Notes under the pieces: model-generated
The model's input: the letters and a program-made list of their open reading frames with translations, nothing else
The model's database searches: none
Told to the model about the DNA's origin: nothing
Shown here: positions 1 through 6,088 of the stretch, piece after piece
How positions within the stretch are numbered: the first letter of the stretch is position 1
How the letters are laid out: each line of letters begins with the position of its first letter
Program-made: the position numbers and the translations under genes
Origin: Collinsella sp.
GTDB taxonomy: Bacteria; Actinomycetota; Coriobacteriia; Coriobacteriales; Coriobacteriaceae
Length of the DNA: 6,197 bases
Assembly: GCA_019419485.1 (NCBI GenBank)
Contig: DXZV01000106.1
Location: 1 to 6,197 of the forward strand
Direction of reading: 5' to 3'

Positions 1-1034
1 CGCCGTATCGGAGCCGGCCACATACAGGCGCAGGGTGGCCTCGAGCGCCGCGAGCGTGAGCTTGCCGGGGCGAAGCGCGCGCATAAGCGGATGAGAGGCG
101 CAGGCGGCGATCGCCTGGGCGCTGCCGAGGATAATGCCCGCCTGCGAAGCACCGAGCAGTTTGTCCCCCGAGCACGAGACAACGTCGACGCCGGCGCAAA
201 GCGAGGCGGACGTGGGTCATCTGCAAGCAAAGCGCCCGAGCCTTGGTCCTCGTAAAGCAAAAGGCCATGTTCATGCGCCAGCGCAGAAAGCTCCGTTGCG
301 GAAACCTCCTCGTGGAAGCCCTCGATACGGTAGTTGGAAGGATGAACTTTCAGGATCATCGCCGTGTTGGGCGTAATCGCGCTTCGATAATCGTCCAGAT
401 GCGTGCGGTTGGTGGAGCCCACCTCGACAAGCTTGGCGCCCGAGGCCGCCATGATGTCGGGGATGCGGAAGCTGCCGCCCACCTCGACAAGCTCGCCGCG
501 GCTCACGATGACCTCTTTGCCGCATGCATGCGCGGCAAGCACCAGCAGTACCGCCGCGGCATTATTGTTGACAACCAAAGCGTCCTGCGCCCCCGTGAGT
601 GTGCGCAGCAGACGCGCGGCATGCTCCTTGCGGCCCCCGCGAGCACAGGTCGTGACGTCATACTCGAGTGTGCTGTAACTGCGGGCGACGTCGGTCACCG
701 CCTGCACCGCTGCGGGAGCGAGCGGAGCGCGACCCAGATTGGTGTGGATCACAACGCCCGTCGCGTTGACGGCGGGACGCAGGGTCGGCAGCGACAGGCG
801 GTGGCACCGCCGCTCGATGGCCAGGGCGAGCTCGCGCTTGTTCCTTGCGGGGGCGCCGGAGCGAATCGCCGCGCGCTCGGTATCGAGCTCAACATCAATC
901 GCCTCGCGCACGATCGTGTCGCCCGCATCGCCGGCAGCCTTCATGACCGGCCACTCAGACAGCAGCTCATGAACGGCGGGAATGGAGCGCAGGCGGTCGC
1001 GCACCTCGGCGGGCATGGATTCGCAGTCGCTCAT
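1..1034 (-). CDS. selA: SelA, L-seryl-tRNA(Sec) selenium transferase (3' truncated by window, frameshifted)
   Basis: This PLP enzyme converts Ser-tRNA(Sec) to selenocysteinyl-tRNA(Sec) using selenophosphate, in the cytoplasm. From the ATG at 1034 (AAAGG lies six bases upstream) the first frame gives 274 residues that match SelA throughout: [15 protein letters not shown] near residues 91-105, NNNAAAV near 156-162, [18 protein letters not shown] near 178-195, VGSTNRT near 205-211, [10 protein letters not shown] near 231-240 and YEDQGSG near 261-267. The conserved continuation, [14 protein letters not shown] and then [21 protein letters not shown], lies in another frame. The switch falls between 219 and about 190, best explained by one missing base in the G run at 214-216. 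With that base restored the PLP lysine is about residue 292, close to Lys295 of E. coli SelA, so nothing else is missing. About 345 of roughly 460 residues are inside the window. The unshifted frame stays open to position 1 but encodes nonsense. The family call is very secure; functionality is not. Confidence 0.95.
   Translation of the reverse strand, partial: MSDCESMPAEVRDRLRSIPAVHELLSEWPVMKAAGDAGDTIVREAIDVELDTERAAIRSGAPARNKRELALAIERRCHRLSLPTLRPAVNATGVVIHTNLGRAPLAPAAVQAVTDVARSYSTLEYDVTTCARGGRKEHAARLLRTLTGAQDALVVNNNAAAVLLVLAAHACGKEVIVSRGELVEVGGSFRIPDIMAASGAKLVEVGSTNRTHLDDYRSAITPNTAMILKVHPSNYRIEGFHEEVSATELSALAHEHGLLLYEDQGSGALLADDPRPPRFAPASTLSRARGTNCSVLRRRALSSAAPRRSPPAPLIRLCARFAPASSRSRRSRPPCACMWPAPIR
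214..216 (-). other. Probable single-base deletion (frameshift) in selA
   Basis: On the coding strand, codons GCA GAT GAC end the recognisable upstream frame. Downstream, SelA residues continue only if base 216 is read twice (CCC ACG TCC), which is what one extra C in the CCC run would give. The alternative frame is closed just upstream by TGA at 219-217, which confines the switch to about 30 bases. The shift may be a true mutation or a homopolymer sequencing error; the sequence alone cannot decide. Confidence 0.85.
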
Positions 1035-1078
1035 GGAAAGCCTTTCGACATATTCAATAAATAGCAGGTCCCCCATGG

Positions 1079-1102
1079 TCGTCATTTGCCAAACAATGAC
1101 GA
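1079..1102. promoter_or_regulatory. 8-bp perfect inverted repeat upstream of selA
   Basis: TCGTCATT (1079-1086) and AATGACGA (1095-1102) are perfect inverted repeats separated by eight bases. They lie 45 bases upstream of the selA start codon. The symmetry fits either a dimeric regulator operator or a leader hairpin. No convincing -35/-10 pair was found around it: TTGGCA at 1092-1087 is a fair -35, but no -10 lies at a suitable distance. The symmetry is seen; a regulatory role is inferred. Confidence 0.4.
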
Positions 1103-1111
1103 GGCGCACGC

Positions 1112-1196
1112 AAAAGGGACAGGTCCATTATGGCAGCTCGTGGCAAGGCGGCGCAGCGCCTCGTCCAAAACCTGCCAAAATAAACCTGTCCCTTTT
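1112..1196. repeat. REP/MITE-like inverted-repeat element between the FNT gene and selA
   Basis: Perfect 13-bp inverted repeats (AAAAGGGACAGGT at 1112-1124 and its complement at 1184-1196) bound an 85-bp noncoding unit. Nested inside are TGGCAG (1131-1136) with CTGCCA (1172-1177), and AGGCG (1146-1150) with CGCCT (1157-1161), so the whole unit can fold into one branched hairpin. GGGACAGG-type ends are a recurring motif of dispersed palindromic elements associated with IS200-like/REP-associated tyrosine transposases. That assignment is from recall and was not searched. No transposase and no clear target duplication is present. On either strand the outer stem ends in TTTT, so it could also terminate the FNT transcript. 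Confidence 0.6.
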
Positions 1197-1218
1197 GGTC
1201 GGTTATGGCTTGGGACCT

Positions 1219-2055
1219 TTAGGCCTCCTTGTTGGCGTAGATAAACCAGTAGCCCAGCGCCACGATCAGGGCGCCGCCCACAATATTGCCGAGCGTGGCG
1301 ACCGAAAGGTTGAGCGCCAGGCCCGCCGCGTTAAGAGCGTCGGCGCCGGAGACATCGGCTCCATAGCCGCAGGAGTGCATCAAAAAACCCATGGGCAAAA
1401 AGTACATGTTGGCGACACAGTGCTCAAACCCGCAGGCAACAAAGGCGGCAATGGGCAGCAGAATGCCCACGACCTTGTCGACCACGGTCTTGCCGGCGGT
1501 ACCGATCCATACGGCCAGGCACACAAAGATGTTGCACAGAATGCCACGGAAGAAGATGGTGACGGCGTCGATCGTGACCTTACCGGCGGCGACGCTCACC
1601 ATGGTGTTGGCGACCGCCTCGCCGTTGAGCTTGTAAATGGCTGCCATGTAAATCAAAAAGACAACGAACAGGGCACCGACAAAGTTGCCGATCCACACAA
1701 TGGCCCAGGCCTTGAGCATCTTGACGAGCGCGATCTTTTTGCTCTTAATCGCGCAGACCATCAGCGAGTTACCGGTAAACAGCTCCGCGCCGCAAATGAG
1801 CACGAGCACCAGCCCCAGGCAAAAACAAAGACCACCCACTAAGCGCTGAACGCCCCAACCGAGGGTCGCATCGCTCAGAAAGACCGTGAAGAACAGGCCA
1901 CCGAAGGCGATGAACCCGCCGGCGAACATGGCGAGCAAAAAGGTCTTCGCAACCGGCAGGTTGGCCTTGGTAACGCCGACGGCCTCGGTCTTGGCCTCGA
2001 TCGCGGCAGGTGCCAGGCAATCGGGGGTGGGGTATTCTGCCTTGCTCTGTGCCAT
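1219..2055 (-). CDS. Formate/nitrite transporter (FNT) family channel
   Basis: A 278-residue inner-membrane channel of the FocA/NirC/FdhC family; such proteins form pentamers that pass formate, nitrite or hydrosulfide. About six hydrophobic segments are visible, near residues 36-60, 71-95, 112-136, 163-183, 196-217 and 253-273. Family signatures include GAELFTGN (89-96), whose Thr94 matches the omega-loop threonine of FocA; RGILCNIFVCLAVW (170-183); and ACGFEHCVANMYFLP (207-221), with the central pore histidine at 212. The ATG at 2055 was chosen because GAAAGAAG lies just upstream and the protein begins at a normal place for the family. A longer open frame to 2343 would run through tRNA-like noncoding sequence. 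It is monocistronic or the last gene of its unit. Next to selenium genes the most plausible substrate is formate, as formate dehydrogenases are often selenoproteins; nitrite or hydrosulfide cannot be excluded. Confidence 0.93.
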   Translation of the reverse strand: MAQSKAEYPTPDCLAPAAIEAKTEAVGVTKANLPVAKTFLLAMFAGGFIAFGGLFFTVFLSDATLGWGVQRLVGGLCFCLGLVLVLICGAELFTGNSLMVCAIKSKKIALVKMLKAWAIVWIGNFVGALFVVFLIYMAAIYKLNGEAVANTMVSVAAGKVTIDAVTIFFRGILCNIFVCLAVWIGTAGKTVVDKVVGILLPIAAFVACGFEHCVANMYFLPMGFLMHSCGYGADVSGADALNAAGLALNLSVATLGNIVGGALIVALGYWFIYANKEA

Positions 2056-2164
2056 AGCAACCACTTCTTTCGTACGATATGGCGCAAACGCTCCTGGTTC
2101 ATTTGCCCCGCGAGGTCGGACGGTATAAAAATAAACGCAAGCCAAATTAGCATATTGGCCTGCG

Positions 2165-2193
2165 ATTATATAGCTTGGAGTGGGCGACGGGAA
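2165..2193 (-). promoter_or_regulatory. Candidate promoter of the FNT gene
   Basis: A perfect TATAAT lies on the minus strand at 2170-2165. Seventeen bases upstream is TTCCCG (2193-2188), a poor -35 that falls inside a tRNA-Gly-like fragment. Initiation here would leave a leader of about 100 bases before the ATG at 2055. The -10 is convincing by sequence; the -35 is weak. Confidence 0.4.
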
Positions 2194-2303
2194 GTCCAAG
2201 GATTTGCTTCGCTGCGGGCCTTCGGCCCTTGCGTGCTGCGCTGGAAAATGCTCACGCATTTTCTCAGGTCCGCACCCTGGCGGGTTCGATTCCCGTTGCC
2301 CGG
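2174..2303. repeat. Structured noncoding segment with tRNA-Gly 3'-end fragments
   Basis: This fills most of the 308-base gap between the FNT start and tRNA-Gly. The plus strand at 2280-2301 repeats the T-arm and 3' acceptor of the neighbouring tRNA-Gly with about one difference in 22 bases, in the opposite orientation. The minus strand at 2192-2177 (TTCCCGTCGCCC then ACTCC) repeats the last part of the same tRNA in the same orientation. These two fragments make a 12-bp imperfect inverted repeat around hairpins GGGCC/GGCCC (2216-2228) and GAAAATGC/GCATTTTC (2244-2263, extendable by three pairs with a bulge). A further repeat, CTTGGA (2174-2179) with TCCAAG (2195-2200), overlaps the left end. 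No D-arm or anticodon arm is found, so it is not a tRNA gene. It may be a small dispersed element, a tRNA-integration scar, or a structured RNA. Confidence 0.55.
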
Positions 2304-2306
2304 CGC

Positions 2307-2350
2307 GTAAACGAAAACGGCTCTGATCCCCAAAGGAAACCAAAGCCGTT
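2307..2350 (-). terminator. Intrinsic terminator of the tRNA-Pro/tRNA-Gly transcript
   Basis: On the minus strand, AACGGCTTTGGTTTCC (2350-2335) pairs continuously with GGGGATCAGAGCCGTT (2331-2316) as a 16-bp stem allowing G-U pairs, closed by a TTT loop. A T-rich run TTTTCGTTT follows. It lies 14 bases past the encoded CCA of tRNA-Gly. The plus-strand reading lacks a T run, so the terminator acts on the minus strand only. Confidence 0.87.
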
Positions 2351-2363
2351 AAAACAATTCTTA

Positions 2364-2437
2364 TGGAGCGGGCGACGGGAATCGAACCCGCGTCATCAGC
2401 TTGGAAGGCTGGGGTTCTACCATTGAACTACGCCCGC
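2364..2437 (-). tRNA. tRNA-Gly (anticodon TCC)
   Basis: A complete 74-base tRNA on the minus strand. The acceptor GCGGGCG (2437-2431) pairs with CGCCCGC (2374-2368). The anticodon loop is CTTCCAA (2407-2401), with TCC at 2405-2403. The T-arm contains GGTTCGATTCC. The discriminator is T and the CCA end is encoded (2366-2364). It follows tRNA-Pro by seven bases, so both are cut from one precursor. It reads GGA and, by wobble, other glycine codons. Confidence 0.97.
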
Positions 2438-2444
2438 AAGAATA

Positions 2445-2521
2445 TGGTCGGGACGACAGGATTCGAACCTGCGACATCCTGCTCCCAAAGCAGGCGCGCT
2501 ACCAAACTGCGCCACGTCCCG
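2445..2521 (-). tRNA. tRNA-Pro (anticodon TGG)
   Basis: A complete 77-base tRNA on the minus strand. The acceptor CGGGACG (2521-2515) pairs with CGTCCCG (2455-2449). The anticodon stem CCTGC/GCAGG encloses loop TTTGGGA (2489-2483), with TGG at 2487-2485. The T-arm has GGTTCGAATCC. The discriminator is A and CCA is encoded (2447-2445). First gene of the two-tRNA transcript. Confidence 0.97.
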
Positions 2522-2572
2522 AAGGTGTTGAGCAGCTAAGGTCTAAACCTTGCGTGTCCCAAAGCGAAGGAA

Positions 2573-2601
2573 ATTATAGGGGAGACTCCCCGCCTGTGCA
2601 A
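2573..2601 (-). promoter_or_regulatory. Promoter of the tRNA-Pro/tRNA-Gly unit
   Basis: Minus-strand TTGCAC (2601-2596) and a perfect TATAAT (2578-2573) are spaced by 17 bases. Initiation near 2566 would give a leader of about 45 bases before tRNA-Pro. The leader holds a small hairpin, AAGGT/ACCTT, at 2538-2551. The spacer contains the palindrome GGGGAGACTCCCC (2579-2591), which could be an operator or a weak brnQ 3' hairpin. The position directly after the brnQ stop codon and ahead of stable RNA genes supports the call. Confidence 0.65.
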
Positions 2602-2612
2602 GCATTGATGCC

Positions 2613-3971
2613 TTAGCTCCTCGAATGTGCGACAAACTGGCTATGAACCAGGCCGATCACAAACGCCACCACAGCAACCGGTGCCCACGCAGCACCGATA
2701 TCTGCCAGCGGTAACGCATCGAACGGCAGCCACGCACCAGCAAAGAACGCATCGCGGACCGACGTGATCACGCTCTGCACCGCGACAACGCCGCCGACCC
2801 AAACCCACACCTGCGGATGCGCGTCGCAAAAACCGTGCACCAGGCCCATAAGCACCAGCACGATGGCGACGGGATACAAGGCATTGAGCATGGGCACCGA
2901 GAACATGAGGATCATGTCGAGGCCAACGTTGGAGAGCACGCACGAAAACGCTGCGAACACAAAGGCGAGCACAGCAAAGGGACGGCGCATGGCCTCCTCG
3001 GAAGCCTCCGCTCCCCCTTTAACCACATACGTCTCGCAGAAGTAGCGCGAGCAGCAGCTGATAAGGCCGATGCACACGTTCATGCAGGCGAGGAAAAAGA
3101 TCGCAAAGACCACGACCGTGCCGGCAAGCCCAAAATGCATTGAGGCCGAACGGGCGAGGATGGCGGCGCCGTTGGTGGCATCGGGCATCACGGTGCCGAG
3201 CTGCATACCGGCAAGGCCCAAGCCGCAGTAGATGATGGCCATGAGCACGCCGGCGATCACTCCGGAACGCGAAATCTCGAAGGCCACGCGCTTGTCATCG
3301 GTAACGCCCAACTCGTGGATGGTCTCGGCGATGATGATGCCAAAGGCGAGCGACGCAAGCAGGTCCATGGTCTGGTAGCCGGTCAAAAAGCCCTGCACGG
3401 CGGCGCCTGCATCGTAGGGAGCCTGAGGCGCGGCAGCGGGACCCAGCGGCGAGACCACGGCGGCACCCACGACCAGCACGATGAGCGCAATGAGCGCGGG
3501 GCCCGTAATGCGGCCGAGCACGCGCGTGATGACGCCAGGGCGCAGCGTGAGCGCAAACGCGACGATAAAGAAGCCAACGGCGAACACCAGACGCGCCGTG
3601 CCGAGCGAGACGCCCTCGGGCAGCAGCGGCACCAGCATCTCGAAGGCCGTGGAGCTCGTGCGCGGAATAGCCAGGCACGGACCGATGGCCAGATACACCG
3701 CCGCGACAAAGAACTCGCCAAACTTGGGGTGCACGCGGCCGGCAAGCTCGCGTGCCGTTCCGGCAAGCGCCACGGCGATAAAGCCCATGACGGGCAGGCC
3801 GATGGCGGCAATCAGAAAGCCGAGCATGGCGACCGGCGTGGCAGAACCTGCCTGCAGCGCCAGCAGTGGCGGAATAATGAGGTTGCCGGCACCAAAGAGC
3901 ATCGAGAACAGAGCGATGCCGACGGTGACGACATGGTCGGAGCGCAGACCGCGCGAGGCGGATGAAGCCAT
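2613..3971 (-). CDS. brnQ: BrnQ-type branched-chain amino acid carrier (LIVCS family)
   Basis: A 452-residue inner-membrane transporter expected to import leucine, isoleucine and valine with Na+ or H+. It is slightly longer than E. coli BrnQ (439). The N-terminus carries the family signature SMLFGAGNLIIPP (about residues 23-35), then GFLIAAIGLPVMG in the second helix and YLAIGPCLAIPRTSSTAFE in the third region. A mid-protein GYQTMDLLASLAFGIII is the other conserved block. About twelve hydrophobic segments span the protein, with no signal peptide. The ATG at 3971 has AAAGGTGG six bases upstream. It begins 67 bases after the desulfurase stop, separated by a terminator-like hairpin, so it is probably transcribed apart from the selenium operon. 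A weak -10 (TATACT at 4032-4027) precedes the hairpin. Nothing in the sequence links its substrate to selenium. Confidence 0.93.
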   Translation of the reverse strand: MASSASRGLRSDHVVTVGIALFSMLFGAGNLIIPPLLALQAGSATPVAMLGFLIAAIGLPVMGFIAVALAGTARELAGRVHPKFGEFFVAAVYLAIGPCLAIPRTSSTAFEMLVPLLPEGVSLGTARLVFAVGFFIVAFALTLRPGVITRVLGRITGPALIALIVLVVGAAVVSPLGPAAAPQAPYDAGAAVQGFLTGYQTMDLLASLAFGIIIAETIHELGVTDDKRVAFEISRSGVIAGVLMAIIYCGLGLAGMQLGTVMPDATNGAAILARSASMHFGLAGTVVVFAIFFLACMNVCIGLISCCSRYFCETYVVKGGAEASEEAMRRPFAVLAFVFAAFSCVLSNVGLDMILMFSVPMLNALYPVAIVLVLMGLVHGFCDAHPQVWVWVGGVVAVQSVITSVRDAFFAGAWLPFDALPLADIGAAWAPVAVVAFVIGLVHSQFVAHSRS

Positions 3972-3990
3972 GGGACCACCTTTCGGGTCG

Positions 3991-4023
3991 AAACTAAAAC
4001 GGAACGGGCAAAAGACCCGTCCC
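3991..4023 (-). terminator. Terminator-like hairpin between the desulfurase gene and brnQ
   Basis: On the minus strand GGGACGGG (4023-4016) pairs with CCCGTTCC (4008-4001) through eight pairs, one of them G-U, around a seven-base loop. GTTTTAGTTT follows. It starts 15 bases after the desulfurase stop codon and ends 19 bases before the brnQ ATG. It most likely ends the selenium operon; if brnQ transcription starts upstream of it, it would instead act as a leader hairpin. Confidence 0.75.
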
Positions 4024-4038
4024 GCAAGTATATACGCT

Positions 4039-5178
4039 TTAGCAGGCTAAATCGCGCAAAGCGTCAATCGCGGTATCGACTTCCTCGTTCGTGTTGAAAT
4101 ACCCAAACGAGAAGCGGACGACGCCCTGGCGCTCGGTCCCCAACGCACGGTGCATGAGCGGAGCGCAATGGGCGCCGGGGCGCGTCGCAATCCCCCACCC
4201 TTGCATGAGTGCATCCGAGATCTCGGCCGAATCGATATCGCCCACGTTGAGCGACACGATCGCAGAGCGCACGGGCTGGTCAAACGCACCGTAGAGCGCA
4301 ATGCCGGATATTTCGCGAACGCCGGCGAGGAAGCGCTCGGCAAGCGCGCGCTCACGCGCCGCAATCGCCTCGACCCCACCCTGGGTCTCGATAAAGTCGA
4401 GACCAGCGGAAAGGCCGGCGATGCCGTGACCGTTGAGCGTGCCCGCCTCAAGGCGCGTGGGCCACCCAAGCGGCTGCAGCGTATCGAAGCTGTGCACACC
4501 CGTGCCGCCCATGGCCCACGGAGCCACGTCAATGCCCTCCGCCACGGCCAGGCCGCCGGTGCCTTGGGGTCCCATGAGCCCCTTGTGGCCGGTAAAGCAT
4601 ACGACGTCGAGCTCCATGGCCTGCATATCGATATGCGCCGTGCCGGCAGACTGCGAGGCATCGACGATCACAAGCGCGCCGGCCGCATGGGCCATGGCGG
4701 CCACGCGCGCAATGTCGACCGAGTTGCCGGTCACATTGGAGGCGTGCGTCACCACCACGACACGCGTGCCCGGCGTGACCAGCTGCTCGAGCCCGTCGTA
4801 GTCGAGCACGCCGTTCGCGTCACAGCCCGCATGCTCAACGGCCACGCCTTGCTCTGTTGCCAGGCGGTTGAGCGGACGCAGCACGGAGTTGTGCTCAAGC
4901 ACCGTCGTGACCACACGGTCGCCGGGGCGCACCACGCCGTTAATGGCCGTGTTGAGCGCCGCCGTTGAGTTAGGCGTAAAGCACACATGGTCAGCCCGCG
5001 GGCAGCCCAACAGGCGCGCGAGCTTAGTGCGGCAGCCGTGGATGGTACGCGCCGCATCGAGCGCACCCGACGTGGCGCCGCGACCGGCATTGCCGAGCGA
5101 GCACATCGCCTGCGCCACGGCATCGATCACCGTCTGCGGCTTGTGCATGGTCGTCGCCGCGTTATCCAGGTAGATCAT
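4039..5178 (-). CDS. Cysteine desulfurase / selenocysteine lyase-like PLP enzyme
   Basis: A 379-residue class V aminotransferase-fold enzyme of the CsdA/SufS-like group. It would release sulfur (or selenium) from (seleno)cysteine as an enzyme-bound persulfide, giving alanine. Visible motifs are IYLDNAATT at the N-terminus, EHNS with the PLP-stacking His96, VDASQSAGT with Asp173 that contacts the PLP nitrogen, FTGHKGLMGPQGTGGL with the PLP lysine Lys199, and RPGAHCAP with the probable catalytic Cys338. The start at ATG 5178 is favoured because GGAGG lies just upstream of it and MIYLDNAATT is the usual family N-terminus; the in-frame ATG at 5193 would precede that ribosome site. The ATG overlaps the DUF3343 stop as ATGA, implying translational coupling. 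Position at the end of selD-yedF-DUF3343 points to selenium delivery rather than general Fe-S assembly, as no scaffold gene is nearby. Substrate preference is inferred. Confidence 0.93.
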   Translation of the reverse strand: MIYLDNAATTMHKPQTVIDAVAQAMCSLGNAGRGATSGALDAARTIHGCRTKLARLLGCPRADHVCFTPNSTAALNTAINGVVRPGDRVVTTVLEHNSVLRPLNRLATEQGVAVEHAGCDANGVLDYDGLEQLVTPGTRVVVVTHASNVTGNSVDIARVAAMAHAAGALVIVDASQSAGTAHIDMQAMELDVVCFTGHKGLMGPQGTGGLAVAEGIDVAPWAMGGTGVHSFDTLQPLGWPTRLEAGTLNGHGIAGLSAGLDFIETQGGVEAIAARERALAERFLAGVREISGIALYGAFDQPVRSAIVSLNVGDIDSAEISDALMQGWGIATRPGAHCAPLMHRALGTERQGVVRFSFGYFNTNEEVDTAIDALRDLAC

Positions 5179-5426
5179 CGCACGACCTCCCACATGTCGA
5201 TCACCGTAAAGCCCTCGGTGGGGACGCCCTCCGCGGCAAGCTCGCCGCGCAGCAACCCCTCATCCGAAGGCAGCGCCTTCCACGCCAGACCGCAACCGGC
5301 AGCGACCTCCCCGGGCACGGGAATCGTTCGCCCGGGAAGGCCGCGCTCGATGCACAGGGACTCGCAACCCATGGCGGCAGCCGTGGTGGGAAACGTGATG
5401 ACAAGCGCCGGGCGCTTCTCCCTCAT
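5175..5426 (-). CDS. DUF3343 small protein, putative Se/S carrier-like
   Basis: An 83-residue cytoplasmic protein of the DUF3343 family, which co-occurs with selenium genes and has been proposed as a selenium or sulfur carrier; its biochemistry is not established. The pattern is typical: a hydrophobic first strand (ALVITFPTT), a helix containing Cys21 and Cys25, then IPVPGEVAAGCGLAWK with the conserved Cys45. ATG 5426 was chosen because GGAG sits five bases upstream; a TTG at 5441 would add five residues but leaves the ribosome site inside the gene. It begins 19 bases after the yedF stop and ends in a four-base overlap with the desulfurase start, so the three genes are surely co-transcribed. 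A plausible partner is the desulfurase next to it, handing persulfide or selenide to a carrier cysteine. Confidence 0.88.
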   Translation of the reverse strand: MREKRPALVITFPTTAAAMGCESLCIERGLPGRTIPVPGEVAAGCGLAWKALPSDEGLLRGELAAEGVPTEGFTVIDMWEVVR

Positions 5427-5445
5427 GTCGACTCCAACCAATACG

Positions 5446-6072
5446 CTACGGGCGCACGACGCGCACGGCCTGCTCCATCTTTTCCACGATCACGTACATG
5501 TTGGTGACCTCGCCCACCGCAAGTTGGTCTTTAATGCCAAAGTGGTCGAGGCAGGTACCGCAGGTGAGAATCTCGACACCCTGCTCCGCCAGACCCTTCA
5601 GGTCGTCGAGCACCGGAGAGCCCTCGACGGTGAGCTTGGCGCCGCCGTTGTAGAAGAGCATGGTCGCGGGCAGCTCCTCCTGCTGCGTCACGGCAAAGAT
5701 AAACGCCTTCATGAGCTTGTGGCCCAGCTCGTCGTCGCCACGGCCCATGCAATCGGTGTAGACGGAAACGACGAGTTTGCCCTTGCCGGCGCTGGCACCA
5801 CAGAAGGCAGCACCATCCTGCTCGGGATCGGCCACGGCAACGGCGCCAGAGGTCGCCACGGTCACGTGCCACTCGGCATCAGAAACCTTCTCAACCGAGG
5901 CTGCACAGCCCTTCTCCTGCGCCATCTTGGAGATGTTCTTGACGGCGGTCTCGTTGTCGACCGAGGTCACCACAATGCCCTCGCCATCGAGCTGCTTGAG
6001 AGCCTTGAGCGTCTTGACGACGGGCAGCGGGCAGGCATCGCCCATGGCATTGACTTCAATCTTGGTAGACAT
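5446..6072 (-). CDS. yedF: YedF, selenium metabolism protein (TusA-like plus DsrE-like domains)
   Basis: A 208-residue two-domain protein. Residues about 4-75 are a TusA/SirA-like domain with the ACPLPVVKTLKAL signature, where Cys14 is the expected persulfide/selenide carrier. After an alanine-rich linker, residues about 97-205 form a DsrE/DsrF-like domain (LVVSVYTDCMGRGDDELG near 100-117, then LTCGTCLDHFGI with Cys171 and Cys174). This architecture is that of the selenium metabolism protein YedF found with selD in anaerobes. The ATG at 6072 is preceded by AAAGGA eight bases upstream; the open frame extends to 6120 but that part covers an intercistronic hairpin. It lies 60 bases after selD and 19 before DUF3343. 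A role as sulfur/selenium relay between the desulfurase and SelD is inferred from domain and context. Confidence 0.93.
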   Translation of the reverse strand: MSTKIEVNAMGDACPLPVVKTLKALKQLDGEGIVVTSVDNETAVKNISKMAQEKGCAASVEKVSDAEWHVTVATSGAVAVADPEQDGAAFCGASAGKGKLVVSVYTDCMGRGDDELGHKLMKAFIFAVTQQEELPATMLFYNGGAKLTVEGSPVLDDLKGLAEQGVEILTCGTCLDHFGIKDQLAVGEVTNMYVIVEKMEQAVRVVRP

Positions 6073-6088
6073 AGCAAATTCCTTTCGA

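Noticed and set aside
210..222. Programmed -1 ribosomal frameshift in selA.
   Set aside because: The coding strand around the switch (GAT GAC CCA CGT) has no slippery heptamer and no obvious stimulatory structure, and SelA is not known to use frameshifting. A deletion or sequence error is simpler.
417..493. A 17-bp perfect direct repeat (417-433 and 477-493) inside selA, 60 bases apart.
   Set aside because: Both copies encode the LVEVG parts of two conserved SelA motifs in the same frame, twenty codons apart, so protein sequence explains them; there are only two copies and no array.
243..1064. Long plus-strand open frames opposite selA, the FNT gene, brnQ and the desulfurase gene.
   Set aside because: They are antisense shadows typical of GC-rich DNA, with composition unlike real proteins, no ribosome sites, and well-recognised genes on the other strand.
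2182..2303. Possible tRNA-Sec gene, given the selenium context and the TTCGATTCCCG arm.
   Set aside because: The plus strand has a T-arm and a possible acceptor pairing, but no D-arm and no anticodon arm with a TCA anticodon on either strand. The match is instead to the end of the adjacent tRNA-Gly.
2056..2343. N-terminal extension of the FNT protein by 96 residues.
   Set aside because: The extension translates tRNA-like and promoter sequence, is rich in Arg and Pro, and lacks family similarity; ATG 2055 gives the normal FNT length.
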